64,000 nt of DNA. It comes from Sulfurimonas sp. GTDB taxonomy: Bacteria > Campylobacterota > Campylobacteria > Campylobacterales > Sulfurimonadaceae. The stretch's first letter is position 1; the number at the start of each line of letters is the position of its first letter. The position numbers and the translations under genes are program-made. The stretch lies in the NCBI RefSeq assembly GCF_029027585.1, contig NZ_CP093397.1:124001-188000 (forward strand), read 5' to 3'. This document shows positions 36,055 to 44,931 of the stretch, one piece after another. Under the pieces are notes generated by a model. That model saw nothing but the letters and a program-made list of their open reading frames with translations, was not told the DNA's origin and searched no databases.

Positions 36055-36800
36055 TAAAAAAAGTCTTAATATTAATCGCACTTGGAGCTTCACTACTAGC
36101 TGAAACTATCACTCTCTCAGGAAGTGTAATTTCAGATAACCAGAAGATGATTACAAGTCGTTTTATGGGTTTTGTTACACAGGTAAATGTTAGCGAGGGT
36201 GAAAAAGTAAGTAAAAATCAAATCCTTTATAGTATCGATTCGAGAGAGATAGATTCTGCAAAAAGACAATCAGAACTGAGCCTTCAAATGTATCAAAATC
36301 AATACACAAATATAAAACTAAACCTAGATAGATACAAAAGACTACTTGCAAAAGATATGGTTTCTAAATATGAAGTTGAAAACCTAGAACTTGCTTCTTT
36401 AAATCTTCAAGATATGATTTCAATCGCTAAGGCAAGACTTCAAGAAGTTCTTAACCAGTACAGATACTTAAATGTAAAAGCTCCAAATGATGGCGTTGTA
36501 GTTGCTAAAAATATCAAAGTTGGAGAGATGGCAATGCCAGGAATGCCAGCTATCATTCTTTCTGATTTAAGTGATTTAAAAATAAGTGCTGAAATAGCTG
36601 AGAGTAATTTAAATCGTATAAAACATGGAACAAAAGTTATTGTAAAAATTCCTTCATTAAACTTAAAAAGCATCGGTAAAGTAAGTGCCATTATACCTAG
36701 TTCAAACCCAATGACACACACTTTCAAAATAAAAATATCTTTTAAAACAAATAACAAATCAGTCTATCCTGGTATGTATGCAACAATAGATATAAACTAA
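36051..36800 (+). CDS. RND efflux periplasmic adaptor (HlyD/MFP family)
   Basis: The 249-residue protein has a signal peptide and a biotinyl-lipoyl-like half (VSEGEKVSKNQILYSID), a short helical hairpin and the returning half (VKAPNDGVVVAKNIKVGEM). It is shorter than AcrA but normal for Campylobacterota adaptors. It bridges TolC and the RND pump in the periplasm. It overlaps the tolC gene by four bases and precedes the RND gene by nine. Confidence 0.9.
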   Translation: MIKKVLILIALGASLLAETITLSGSVISDNQKMITSRFMGFVTQVNVSEGEKVSKNQILYSIDSREIDSAKRQSELSLQMYQNQYTNIKLNLDRYKRLLAKDMVSKYEVENLELASLNLQDMISIAKARLQEVLNQYRYLNVKAPNDGVVVAKNIKVGEMAMPGMPAIILSDLSDLKISAEIAESNLNRIKHGTKVIVKIPSLNLKSIGKVSAIIPSSNPMTHTFKIKISFKTNNKSVYPGMYATIDIN

Positions 36801-36809
36801 GGCGAAAAT

Positions 36810-38405
36810 ATGAATAAAGATATAAAACCTTATATACCAACTGACTCGGCAGGTAAATTAGCCAAAGCATTTTTAAGAAATCCTTTAACTGTTGTACTTG
36901 GTATCTTTTTACTAGCTATCGGTTATCTCTCACTTATGATTATGCCTCGTGAAGAAAATCCACAAATGGTAGTTAGTGGCTCAACGGTAATCGTTGCTCT
37001 TCCAGGAGCAAGTGCTGCTGAGATACAAAGAGTTATAGTTAAACCTCTTGAGAGAAAAATGAAAGAGATAAAAGGTGTTGAACATATTTATGGAACTGCA
37101 ATGGATAATGTAGGAATCGTAAATGCTGCCTTTTTTATAGGTGAAGCTAAAGAAGATTCAAACCTAAAAGTATATGATAAAATTATGCAAAATTATGATA
37201 TTTTTCCCAAAGGTGCTATGAATCCTATTGTAAAACCTTTGGATATAGATATTGATATTCCTATTGTTTCTGTTGCATTTTTCTCAAATAATCCAAATAT
37301 GAGCAAAACTGAACTTTATGACAAAGTAAAAAAAGTACAACATCATTTAAATGGTTTAAATAATGTTGCTGTAACAGAAATCAAAGGTGGAAATAAAACT
37401 CAGTTTAATATAGAAGTAGATTTACATAAACTCTCCGGTTTTAACCTTTCAATGGGACAAATCGTTAAAGCAGTTCAATCACTTTCATATAGTGTTCCTT
37501 CAGTTAAGAACAGAACTAAAGACAACAAAATCGTTATGGTTGGAGTAAAAAATGCTATTGAGAATGAAAAAGATATTGGCAGTATCATAGTTGCACAATA
37601 TATGGGTTCTCCAATCTACCTCAATCAAGTTGCTAAAGTAGAAAAATCTTATGACATTCAAAATTTTAAATCAGTTCAAATAAGTGTTAAAGATGAAAAC
37701 GGCAAGTTTTCTCCTCTTCAAGACCAGGTGACCCTTACAGTTTCAAAACTTCAAGGTACAAATGCTGTTTTAATCGCAGATGCGGTTAGAGATGAGCTAG
37801 AAAATTTTAAAGCATTTTTACATGAAAATGGTATAAGTTTTGTTATAACAAGAAATGATGGGCAAAGAGCAAATGAAGCAGTTAATGAACTTGTATATCA
37901 CTTAGTTTTATCTATCGTCATTATCGCTATTTTACTTGCTCTTGTTCTTGGCTGGAGAGAATCACTTATAGTGACATTTACAGTTCCTGCCATCTTAGCG
38001 ATAACACTTTTTGTAGCCTACTTAACAGGTCAAACTATAAATCGAATCACCCTTTTTGCATTTTTACTCTCTCTTGGACTATTAGTAGATGCCGCAATTA
38101 TTGTTATAGAAAATATACATAGACATTATCACGATGAGGCTTCTGCACATTGTAATAAAGATGATTTAATGATTAGAGCAACTGATGAAATTGGACCTCC
38201 AACAAATATTGCAACCTTAGCAATCATAATGACAATGGTACCGATGGCATTTGTTGGTCAAATGATGGGTCAATTTATGCAACCTATCCCTGCAAATGTT
38301 CCTGTTTCTCTTATAGCTTCTTTATTTATAGCTTATATATTTACACCTTACTTAGCTGTACGGATGTTAAAGCGTCCAGATTTTAGCAAAAAAGGAGCTC
38401 ACTAA
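36810..38405 (+). CDS. RND efflux permease, N-terminal half
   Basis: This 531-residue ORF covers the first half of an AcrB-like RND pump: first helix (about residues 27-46), porter subdomains PN1/PN2, and helices 2-6 with LGLLVDAAIIVIENI (about residues 421-435), which carries RND motif aspartate and asparagine region. It ends with SKKGAH and a TAATG junction with the second half. The downstream ORF has GGAG seven bases before its ATG, so either the pump is genuinely split or a single base is missing near 38388-38405. Confidence 0.85.
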   Translation: MNKDIKPYIPTDSAGKLAKAFLRNPLTVVLGIFLLAIGYLSLMIMPREENPQMVVSGSTVIVALPGASAAEIQRVIVKPLERKMKEIKGVEHIYGTAMDNVGIVNAAFFIGEAKEDSNLKVYDKIMQNYDIFPKGAMNPIVKPLDIDIDIPIVSVAFFSNNPNMSKTELYDKVKKVQHHLNGLNNVAVTEIKGGNKTQFNIEVDLHKLSGFNLSMGQIVKAVQSLSYSVPSVKNRTKDNKIVMVGVKNAIENEKDIGSIIVAQYMGSPIYLNQVAKVEKSYDIQNFKSVQISVKDENGKFSPLQDQVTLTVSKLQGTNAVLIADAVRDELENFKAFLHENGISFVITRNDGQRANEAVNELVYHLVLSIVIIAILLALVLGWRESLIVTFTVPAILAITLFVAYLTGQTINRITLFAFLLSLGLLVDAAIIVIENIHRHYHDEASAHCNKDDLMIRATDEIGPPTNIATLAIIMTMVPMAFVGQMMGQFMQPIPANVPVSLIASLFIAYIFTPYLAVRMLKRPDFSKKGAH

Positions 38406-40085
38406 TGTTTGATAAATTTGAAAAAATCATCTTAAGTATTATTCAAAGTGCATCTAAAAGAAAAATTGTTTTAATTGTAACTCTTGTTGCTTTTATACTT
38501 TCTATTTTAATGATTGCTCCATCTAAAATGGTTTTAGCAAAAATGCTACCTGGAAAAAATAATGACACTTTTAATATCTATGCAACACTTGCTACTGGAA
38601 GTTCAATACAACAAACAAAAGAAGTAACAGACTGTATAGTTGCTTATGTTCAAAAAGAACATGAAGTTGTTGATATAGAAGTATTTTTAGGTATGGGTTC
38701 TCCTCTTGATTTTGCTGGTCTTATCAAAGGCTCTCACTTTAAAAACTCTGAAAATGTTGCAGAGGTTGTTTTAAACTTAACAAAAAAACATCATAGAGAT
38801 GAACCTTCATTTTTAATGGTTCAACGCATGCGTCCTGTTATCGTAAAAAACTGCGAAAAAATTTATGAAGATACTATTATCTCTTTTGTAGAGCCACCTG
38901 CTGGACCTCCTGTACTTGCTGCTATAGTTGCTGAAATATATGGAAGCGATGCTAAAGGAATTAGAAAAACTAGCTTTAAAGGTATCTGATGTTTTTAAAA
39001 ATACTGCTACCTTAGTAGATATTGATATCATGCAAGATGAGATTTATGATACTTATGAAGTGCAAGTAAATAGCACTAAAATTGCTCGTTCTGGTGTAAG
39101 TATAAAACAGTTAAATGAAATCCTTTACCTTGCATTTGAAGGTATGCAAATAGCTGTTAAAAACTCTGATGTTTATAATGACCAGATTCCTATCTATTTA
39201 TCATTATCTCAAGAGTCTAAAAAATTCACTTCTAAAGATATTAACTCAGTAAAAGCAAAACTAGGTTCATTAAAACTAATGAATAAAATGGGCATGATGA
39301 TACCTCTAATAGAGATTGTGACAATCGTGCCTAAAAAGTCTAACCCGTTTATAATGAGTAAAAATCTTCACCAAATGACGAATGTAGTGGCTGAAACAGA
39401 TATGGTATCTCAAGTTTATCCTTTAATGGAAGCAAGAAACACTATACTAGACACATTTAAAGATGAATATGAAATCCAAAAGATTGGAATATTCAACCTT
39501 CAACTTACAGATAAAAAAACAAAAAGTGTTTATAAATTATTATGGGATGGAGAGATGGAAGTAACACTAGATACTTTTGTTGAGCTTGGTGCTGCTTTTA
39601 TCGCCGCACTTATACTAATCTTTTTACTTATGGTAATTTACTATAAAAGTTATGCTATTAGTGGGATCATTCTTTTAGGATCTTTTCTCTCCATTATTGG
39701 AGTAATTGTAGGTCACTGGATTATGGATGTATTTACGCCAGATACTTTTTTCCTAACTGCAACTTCACTTATAGGCTTTATTGCTCTTATTGGTATTAGT
39801 TCAAGAAACTCTCTTCTTCTTATAGACTTTACTAAGTCACTTATGAGAGATAAAAATATGAAAAAAGATGAAGCTATAGCTCACGCTGCATCTACTCGTG
39901 CTAAGCCTATTTTCTTAACAGCTGCAGCAATTATCTTAGCATCTACGCTTTTAGCTGGAGATGCTGTATTTGGCGGTCTTGGAGTTGCTCTAATCTTTGG
40001 AACAATAGCAGCAGTTGTAGCTTCACTTCTTGTTGTTCCTGTGTTGATGTTTAACACTGATTTAAAGAAGCATTTTAATATATAA
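38405..40085 (+). pseudogene. RND efflux permease, C-terminal half, +1 frameshift
   Basis: This frame encodes helix 7 (about residues 19-37), porter subdomains PC1/PC2 and helices 8-12, ending with TRAKPIFLTAAAIILAS and a final cytosolic tail. The first frame stops at 38989; the family sequence continues in another frame (LALKVSDVFKNTATLVDID) to 40085. A surplus A in the run 38965-38969 explains the break. Together with the first half it gives about 1091 codons, a normal RND length. An intact pump probably exports toxic compounds or metals; substrate unknown. Confidence 0.8.
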
Positions 40086-40091
40086 ATATAT

Positions 40092-40119
40092 ATCTAGTTG
40101 TAAGTTTTTACAACTAGAT
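40092..40119. terminator. Bidirectional terminator between RND pump and selB
   Basis: ATCTAGTTGTAA (40092-40103) pairs perfectly with TTACAACTAGAT (40108-40119) around a GTTT loop. It follows the RND stop by seven bases and includes the selB stop codon (40114-40116) in its right arm, serving both convergent operons. Confidence 0.8.
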
Positions 40120-41949
40120 AACCTCAAAAACTCTTTTATTGCCCTCTTTTTTTATCTGTGAAAAATTATCTAAATACTCTAAATAAGTAATGATATACTT
40201 TCTACTAAGAGGGTGTGCTTTTTTAAAATTTGCTATATCTATATAACCCTCTTTTTTTATAATTTCTTTCATATCAAAGACAAGCTTACTTAAAGAGCTT
40301 GCATGGATAAACAAATTGTGTTGAAGTCTTATGATTTGTTTTTTTGAAGTTAATGATTTTAGTATTGTATCACCCATTTTTCTATCTAAATCTAACTCAT
40401 CATAGATATTATACGGAGCAGTAGGAGCAAAGCCCTCTTCTTCTAAGCGTTTTAAAACAACACCTTCTAGTGAACTTTTAAAATCTTCTTTTATGTTTGC
40501 ATTTTGATATAAGTTGCCATCTTTAACTAAAAACTCTTCTTCTAAAAGTTCTTTTAACACAACTTCTATAAAAGCTTCACTTGCCCACTTTAATCTAAGT
40601 TTTATAGATGAGTTAGATAAAAGTGCATATTGATTTTTTGTATATATATCTTTTATATTTTGATAGATAATTTCTTGTGTTGTACTAGGATAGATTATTA
40701 ACTCTTTTTCATCTACAAAACAACTTTCCAATTTTTTAGCATAATTTAAGGCCTCTTGATGAGAGAGCGAAAATCTTTGAGCAGAGGAGATTAAACCTAA
40801 ACCTTTTTTATGTGCCTTTAAAAGTATGGAGTAGGCTTTTTGAATATCTTTAGCTTCTAGTGCCTTTAGTAAGTCTAATTTTTGAGTTTTTTTCATAGGC
40901 TCACTTACAGGGTTTAGTATAACTCCACCAGCCACACTTACTCCGCTATCTCTGATAATTATTTTTTCATTATAGATGCTAAATATATCTTCATTACTTT
41001 TTATAGTTGCAAAACCTTGCGTCAGAGATGATTCAGAATTAAAAAGTAAAATTTTTGCATCAATCTTTTTTGAACCTATATATATAGAGTAGTTTCTGTT
41101 GTGATGTAAATACTTTTTACTGAGTGTTTTAAAAGATATATCAACCGAATGAAACCCTCTAATATATCCTTTTTTACTAAGGAGAAAACCTCTTTTTATG
41201 CTCTTAGCATCTATGTTCGCTAAGTTTATTGCAACTCTATTTGAAATATTTGCTACATCTACATCTATGTCGTGTACTTGAATATTTTTAACCTTACTCT
41301 CTTTTTTCATATCACAGATAAAAACTTTGTCATTATTATGTAAAGCTTGACCTAAAACAGTTCCAGTTACAACAGTTCCAGCCCCTTTAATACTAAAAGC
41401 TCTATCAACATAGCATCTAAAGAAATTTTCTTCTACTCTTGAACTAGCATCTAGACAAAATAATTTCTCTTTTAAATCTTCAATGCTTTTCTCATCATAA
41501 ATAGAAACACCCATGCAAAACTTAACATCAAAATCATAAGCAGATATAAACAGTTGTATATCTCTGAGTTTTGTTTTTAACTCATCTTCACTCACTAAGT
41601 CTTTTTTGCTAATCACTAATACTGCATTTTTAACACCTAAGAGATTTAAAATGTCTAGATGCTCTATGGTTTGTGGTTTGATACCTTCAACCGCACTAAC
41701 GACTATAAGAACACAGTCAAAAGAAAATGCTCCAGCTATCATGTTTTTTACAAGTTTTTCATGCCCAGGGACATCAATGAAAGCTATGTTTTTATCATCT
41801 TTTTTTATGTTTGAGAAACTAAGGTCTATGGTTATACCACGCTCTTGTTCTTCTTTTGTACTATCACCTTCAAAACCATTCAAAGCTTTAATGAGTGCTG
41901 TTTTTCCATGGTCTATATGACCACAAGTACCTATGATAAAGTTAGTCAT
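40114..41949 (-). CDS. selB: Selenocysteine-specific elongation factor
   Basis: The 611-residue factor delivers Sec-tRNA to in-frame UGA codons marked by a SECIS hairpin. The GTPase domain has GHIDHGKTAL (residues 8-17), DVPGHE (about 59-64) and SKKD in place of NKxD. It continues with EF-Tu-like beta-barrels and C-terminal winged helices that bind the hairpin. Its start overlaps the selA end by eight bases. Its targets within the window are fdhA and selD. Confidence 0.95.
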   Translation of the reverse strand: MTNFIIGTCGHIDHGKTALIKALNGFEGDSTKEEQERGITIDLSFSNIKKDDKNIAFIDVPGHEKLVKNMIAGAFSFDCVLIVVSAVEGIKPQTIEHLDILNLLGVKNAVLVISKKDLVSEDELKTKLRDIQLFISAYDFDVKFCMGVSIYDEKSIEDLKEKLFCLDASSRVEENFFRCYVDRAFSIKGAGTVVTGTVLGQALHNNDKVFICDMKKESKVKNIQVHDIDVDVANISNRVAINLANIDAKSIKRGFLLSKKGYIRGFHSVDISFKTLSKKYLHHNRNYSIYIGSKKIDAKILLFNSESSLTQGFATIKSNEDIFSIYNEKIIIRDSGVSVAGGVILNPVSEPMKKTQKLDLLKALEAKDIQKAYSILLKAHKKGLGLISSAQRFSLSHQEALNYAKKLESCFVDEKELIIYPSTTQEIIYQNIKDIYTKNQYALLSNSSIKLRLKWASEAFIEVVLKELLEEEFLVKDGNLYQNANIKEDFKSSLEGVVLKRLEEEGFAPTAPYNIYDELDLDRKMGDTILKSLTSKKQIIRLQHNLFIHASSLSKLVFDMKEIIKKEGYIDIANFKKAHPLSRKYIITYLEYLDNFSQIKKEGNKRVFEVI

Positions 41950-43291
41950 TTACTATCTCTTTTGTTGCATTTATAAGCTCTTGAATTTCTTTTTCTTGTA
42001 TTGCTCTAAAATCTATTAAAAATCTTTCATTTTCTATGCGACCTATAATTCTTTTGGCTCTAAATAATTTTTCCATCTTATTTGGTTTAAAATTTTTAAC
42101 TTTTATACTCAAAGCGATGGTTGGTATAGTTCTGTTTGGCGTAGTTCCACCACCTATAACAGTTTTAGTTTCAATGATTTGACACTCTGCTATATCAGAG
42201 ATTCCATTTTGGAATTTTTTGGCATTTTGTTTTAACTCATCAACGCTACTAAAAAGCATTTTAAGTGTTGGAATATCTTCTAACTTACCAAGTAAAACCG
42301 AAGTTATATTTTCTTCTAAAATTGCTAAAGTAATCTTATCAACTCTTAACATTCTTAGTAACTGATTTTTCTTTAACTTTGATATATACTCTTTTTTTCC
42401 AACGATGATTCCTGCTTGAACACTACCTAAAAGCTTATCTCCTGAAAAACTAAGTAAAGATGGGTTTAGTTTCATATACTCCAAAACTGATGGTTCATAA
42501 GCATCTAGACCGTAAGGCAAGTCAAACAGATGTCCACTTCCCATGTCATAGTAGTCAATTACATCATGCCTAGATGCTAACTCAACTAACTCTTTAAACT
42601 TTACTTCACTACTAAACCCTTCTATGGAATAGTTTGATTTATGTACTTTCATAAGCATTGATGTTTTTTGAGTTATGGCATCTTCATAATCGTGTAGATG
42701 TGTTTTATTTGTAGCACCAACTTCAACAAGTTTAGCACCACTATCTCTCATAACATCAGGGATTCTAAAACTTCCACCAATTTCTACAAGTTCTCCACGA
42801 CTTACTATTACTTCTTTTCTTTTAGCAAAAGTATTAAGTATCAAAAAAACAGCACTTGCATTATTGTTCACTATTAAAACATCTTCACAACCAAGAACTC
42901 TACATATTACATCTGAAATATGAGAGTATCTCTCCCCTCTTTTACCTTTGTCTAAATCATATTCTAAGTTGTTGTAACTAGAAGCCAGAGTTTTGATTTT
43001 CTCAAACACCTTCTCATCTATCAGACTTCTACCTAAATTTGTATGAACTATAACACCCGTTGCATTGATAAGTTTTTTTAAAGATGGTGTTGTTATCTTT
43101 TTATATTTTTGTAAAACTTCTAAGATTAAATCTTCTTTTTTAAACTCTGTTATATTTTCATTTAAAATATTTTCTCTTAAATTTTGTAAAACTTCTTTCG
43201 TTAAACTTGTTATTAACGCAGTTGAATATTCTTTAAAATCTTCATGTAAAACAAACTTATCAACTTTAGGAATTGATTTTAGTAAAAACAT
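41942..43291 (-). CDS. selA: L-seryl-tRNA(Sec) selenium transferase
   Basis: The 449-residue PLP enzyme converts Ser-tRNA(Sec) to Sec-tRNA(Sec) with selenophosphate. It shows INATGVIVHTNLGRS, and the Schiff-base lysine in FSGDKLLGSVQAG (about residues 277-289), with PNRTIPTIAL-type elements near the end. It is in one operon with selB and is divergent from the tRNA-Sec gene 60 bases away, which places substrate tRNA and enzyme side by side. Confidence 0.95.
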   Translation of the reverse strand: MFLLKSIPKVDKFVLHEDFKEYSTALITSLTKEVLQNLRENILNENITEFKKEDLILEVLQKYKKITTPSLKKLINATGVIVHTNLGRSLIDEKVFEKIKTLASSYNNLEYDLDKGKRGERYSHISDVICRVLGCEDVLIVNNNASAVFLILNTFAKRKEVIVSRGELVEIGGSFRIPDVMRDSGAKLVEVGATNKTHLHDYEDAITQKTSMLMKVHKSNYSIEGFSSEVKFKELVELASRHDVIDYYDMGSGHLFDLPYGLDAYEPSVLEYMKLNPSLLSFSGDKLLGSVQAGIIVGKKEYISKLKKNQLLRMLRVDKITLAILEENITSVLLGKLEDIPTLKMLFSSVDELKQNAKKFQNGISDIAECQIIETKTVIGGGTTPNRTIPTIALSIKVKNFKPNKMEKLFRAKRIIGRIENERFLIDFRAIQEKEIQELINATKEIVND

Positions 43292-43350
43292 TTTTACCCT
43301 TTTAGATGTTTTTTATATACTCTATTGTAAACTTTCGTTGTACAAGATTT

Positions 43351-43448
43351 GGGGGCATGTGACCCTGGTGGGCACCACAGGTTTCAACCCTGACTGGAGG
43401 TTTTGCTGACAAACCCTCGGGAGGTTCGATTCCTTCGCCTTCTCGCCA
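43351..43448 (+). tRNA. selC: tRNA-Sec (anticodon UCA)
   Basis: The T-arm GGAGG-TTCGATT-CCTTC (43420-43436), encoded CCA (43446-43448), anticodon TCA at 43384-43386 in loop TTTCAAC, a long variable arm (GAGGTTT/AAACCCTC) and an extended D-arm (GTGACCC/GGGCAC) together identify selC. The 3-prime acceptor strand GCCTTCTC pairs with GGGGGC through six positions only, two of them G-U, so the 5-prime end is uncertain. The variable arm has a bulge. It lies between selA and selD on the opposite strand. Confidence 0.9.
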
Positions 43449-43452
43449 AACT

Positions 43453-44487
43453 CTAATACACTATTAACGGTCTATCTTCACGAGGAATAATATTTCCTAT
43501 AATACACGCATAACCATAAGTAAAATTTTCTACTCTTTTTATATACTCTTTGGCATCACTTTCTTTCATAGAAATCAAAAGTCCTCCCGATGTTTGTGCA
43601 TCACAAAACATAAGTTTATATTTTGAAGCCTCTCCGACATAAGTAACCTTGTCTTCTAAGTACTTCATATTTCTTTTACTTCCACCTGGAACTACATCTT
43701 TGTCCGCTAACTCAAATGCATCTACCATTACAGGAACACTACTAGCATCTATGGATAGTGTTACGCTCTCGTTTGTTGATTCTAGTGCATGACCTAAAAG
43801 ACCAAAACCTGTTACATCAGTACAAGCACTTACTTCATACTCAGCTAATAACTTAGATGGAAGATAGTTAAGAGTTTCTAAGATTTTAATAGTTTCTAGC
43901 ATTGTTTGTTCACTTAACATATCTCTTTTAATCGCTGTCGTTAAAATACCCATACCAATGGGCTTAGTTAAGACTAAAACATGCCCAATCTTTGGAGTAT
44001 TGTTTCTTAAAACCTTACTTGGATGTATCATTCCTGTAACGCTTAAGCCATAGTACATTTCAGGTGTTTCGATAGTATGACCACCAACTAAAATACCACC
44101 ACACTCTTTTATCTTTTCATTTCCACCTTTAAGTATCTCACTTAAAACTTCATAGTTATGATTTATCTTGTCAAACCCCACGATATTTAAAGCAGTTCTC
44201 ACCTCTGCTCCCATCGCAAATATATCTGAAAGTGAGTTTGCAGCAGCAATCTTCCCATATATAAAAGGGTCATCAACAACAGGTGTAATAAAGTCAACTG
44301 TTTGAACTAAAGCTTCATTTTCATTTATTTTATAAACTGAAGCATCTTCAGAATTTTCAAATCCTACAAGCAAGTTTTCGTCATCTGGAACAAGTGAGCA
44401 AATTGTATGTTTTAGATCTCCCGGACCCATCTTTGCTGCTCAACCAGCTGCTTGAACGAACTTTGTTAACTTAGCTTCGTTATTCAT
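43453..44487 (-). CDS. selD: Selenophosphate synthetase, itself a selenoprotein
   Basis: The enzyme makes selenophosphate from selenide and ATP. A reading beginning at GGT-CCG (44430) would lack the catalytic segment. Upstream in the same frame an ATG at 44487 opens MNNEAKLTKFVQAAGUAAK, where U is a UGA codon at 44442-44440 (residue 16), exactly where SelD has its catalytic Cys/Sec before the conserved lysine. The total is 344 residues. LVGGHTIETPEMYYGLSVTG and CDAQTSGGLL are further SelD motifs. It needs SelA, SelB and tRNA-Sec encoded beside it for its own synthesis. A start after the UGA would give an inactive enzyme. Confidence 0.93.
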
Positions 44488-44715
44488 ATATTAGCCTTAA
44501 ATGATTTTATTATATGGGGGGAGTGTAAAAGTGCAGTAAAAGAATCACATTTATGTACACCCAATCCATAGGTAATGTTTTGTATTTTACTGATTTTAAA
44601 ATTAAAGTATCATTAACATAGTAAAAAATATTTTACTTTTTAAGTTGTATTTAAAAAATATTTTCTTAATACACAAATGATATTTAAGGTTATTTTATAC
44701 AAAATGTATTTAATA

Positions 44716-44907
44716 ATGAAAGACCTTGCTTGCATGACAAACATGCCCTTTTATAAAAATAGACCTAAAAAAGTAAAGATAACAAAAGATGAAGACAAAC
44801 TATTAACTAATTACAAAAGCAGTATGCCTGATAGATGGGACTGGAAAGATGAAAATGTTGACCCACTTGCAAGACATACAATAGTTGGCATTATTCACGA
44901 AGAATGA
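44716..44907 (+). CDS. Small hypothetical protein, about 63 residues
   Basis: The reading frame encodes a basic and tryptophan-containing short protein with MPDRWDWKDENVDP near the end; no family is recognised. Starts at 44677, 44716, 44737 and 44746 are possible and none has a strong ribosome site, so 44716 is provisional. The hairpin that follows (TTCCATCTC at 44919-44927) has been split by the IS element. Confidence 0.45.
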   Translation: MKDLACMTNMPFYKNRPKKVKITKDEDKLLTNYKSSMPDRWDWKDENVDPLARHTIVGIIHEE

Positions 44908-44927
44908 TTACTATCTCGTTCCATCTC

Positions 44928-44931
44928 TCCC
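44928..44931. repeat. Target-site duplication of the IS1182 element (left)
   Basis: TCCC at 44928-44931 is repeated at 46704-46707 on the other side of the element. Confidence 0.65.

Noticed and set aside
44430..44487. SelD starting at the ATG at 44430
   Set aside because: This start leaves out the catalytic loop and lysine; the in-frame UGA upstream lies at the expected Sec position and sel genes are adjacent.
44580..44680. AT-rich imperfect repeats before the small gene at 44716
   Set aside because: The AAAATATTTT-type pairs are what such base composition gives by chance; no consistent stem or spacing.
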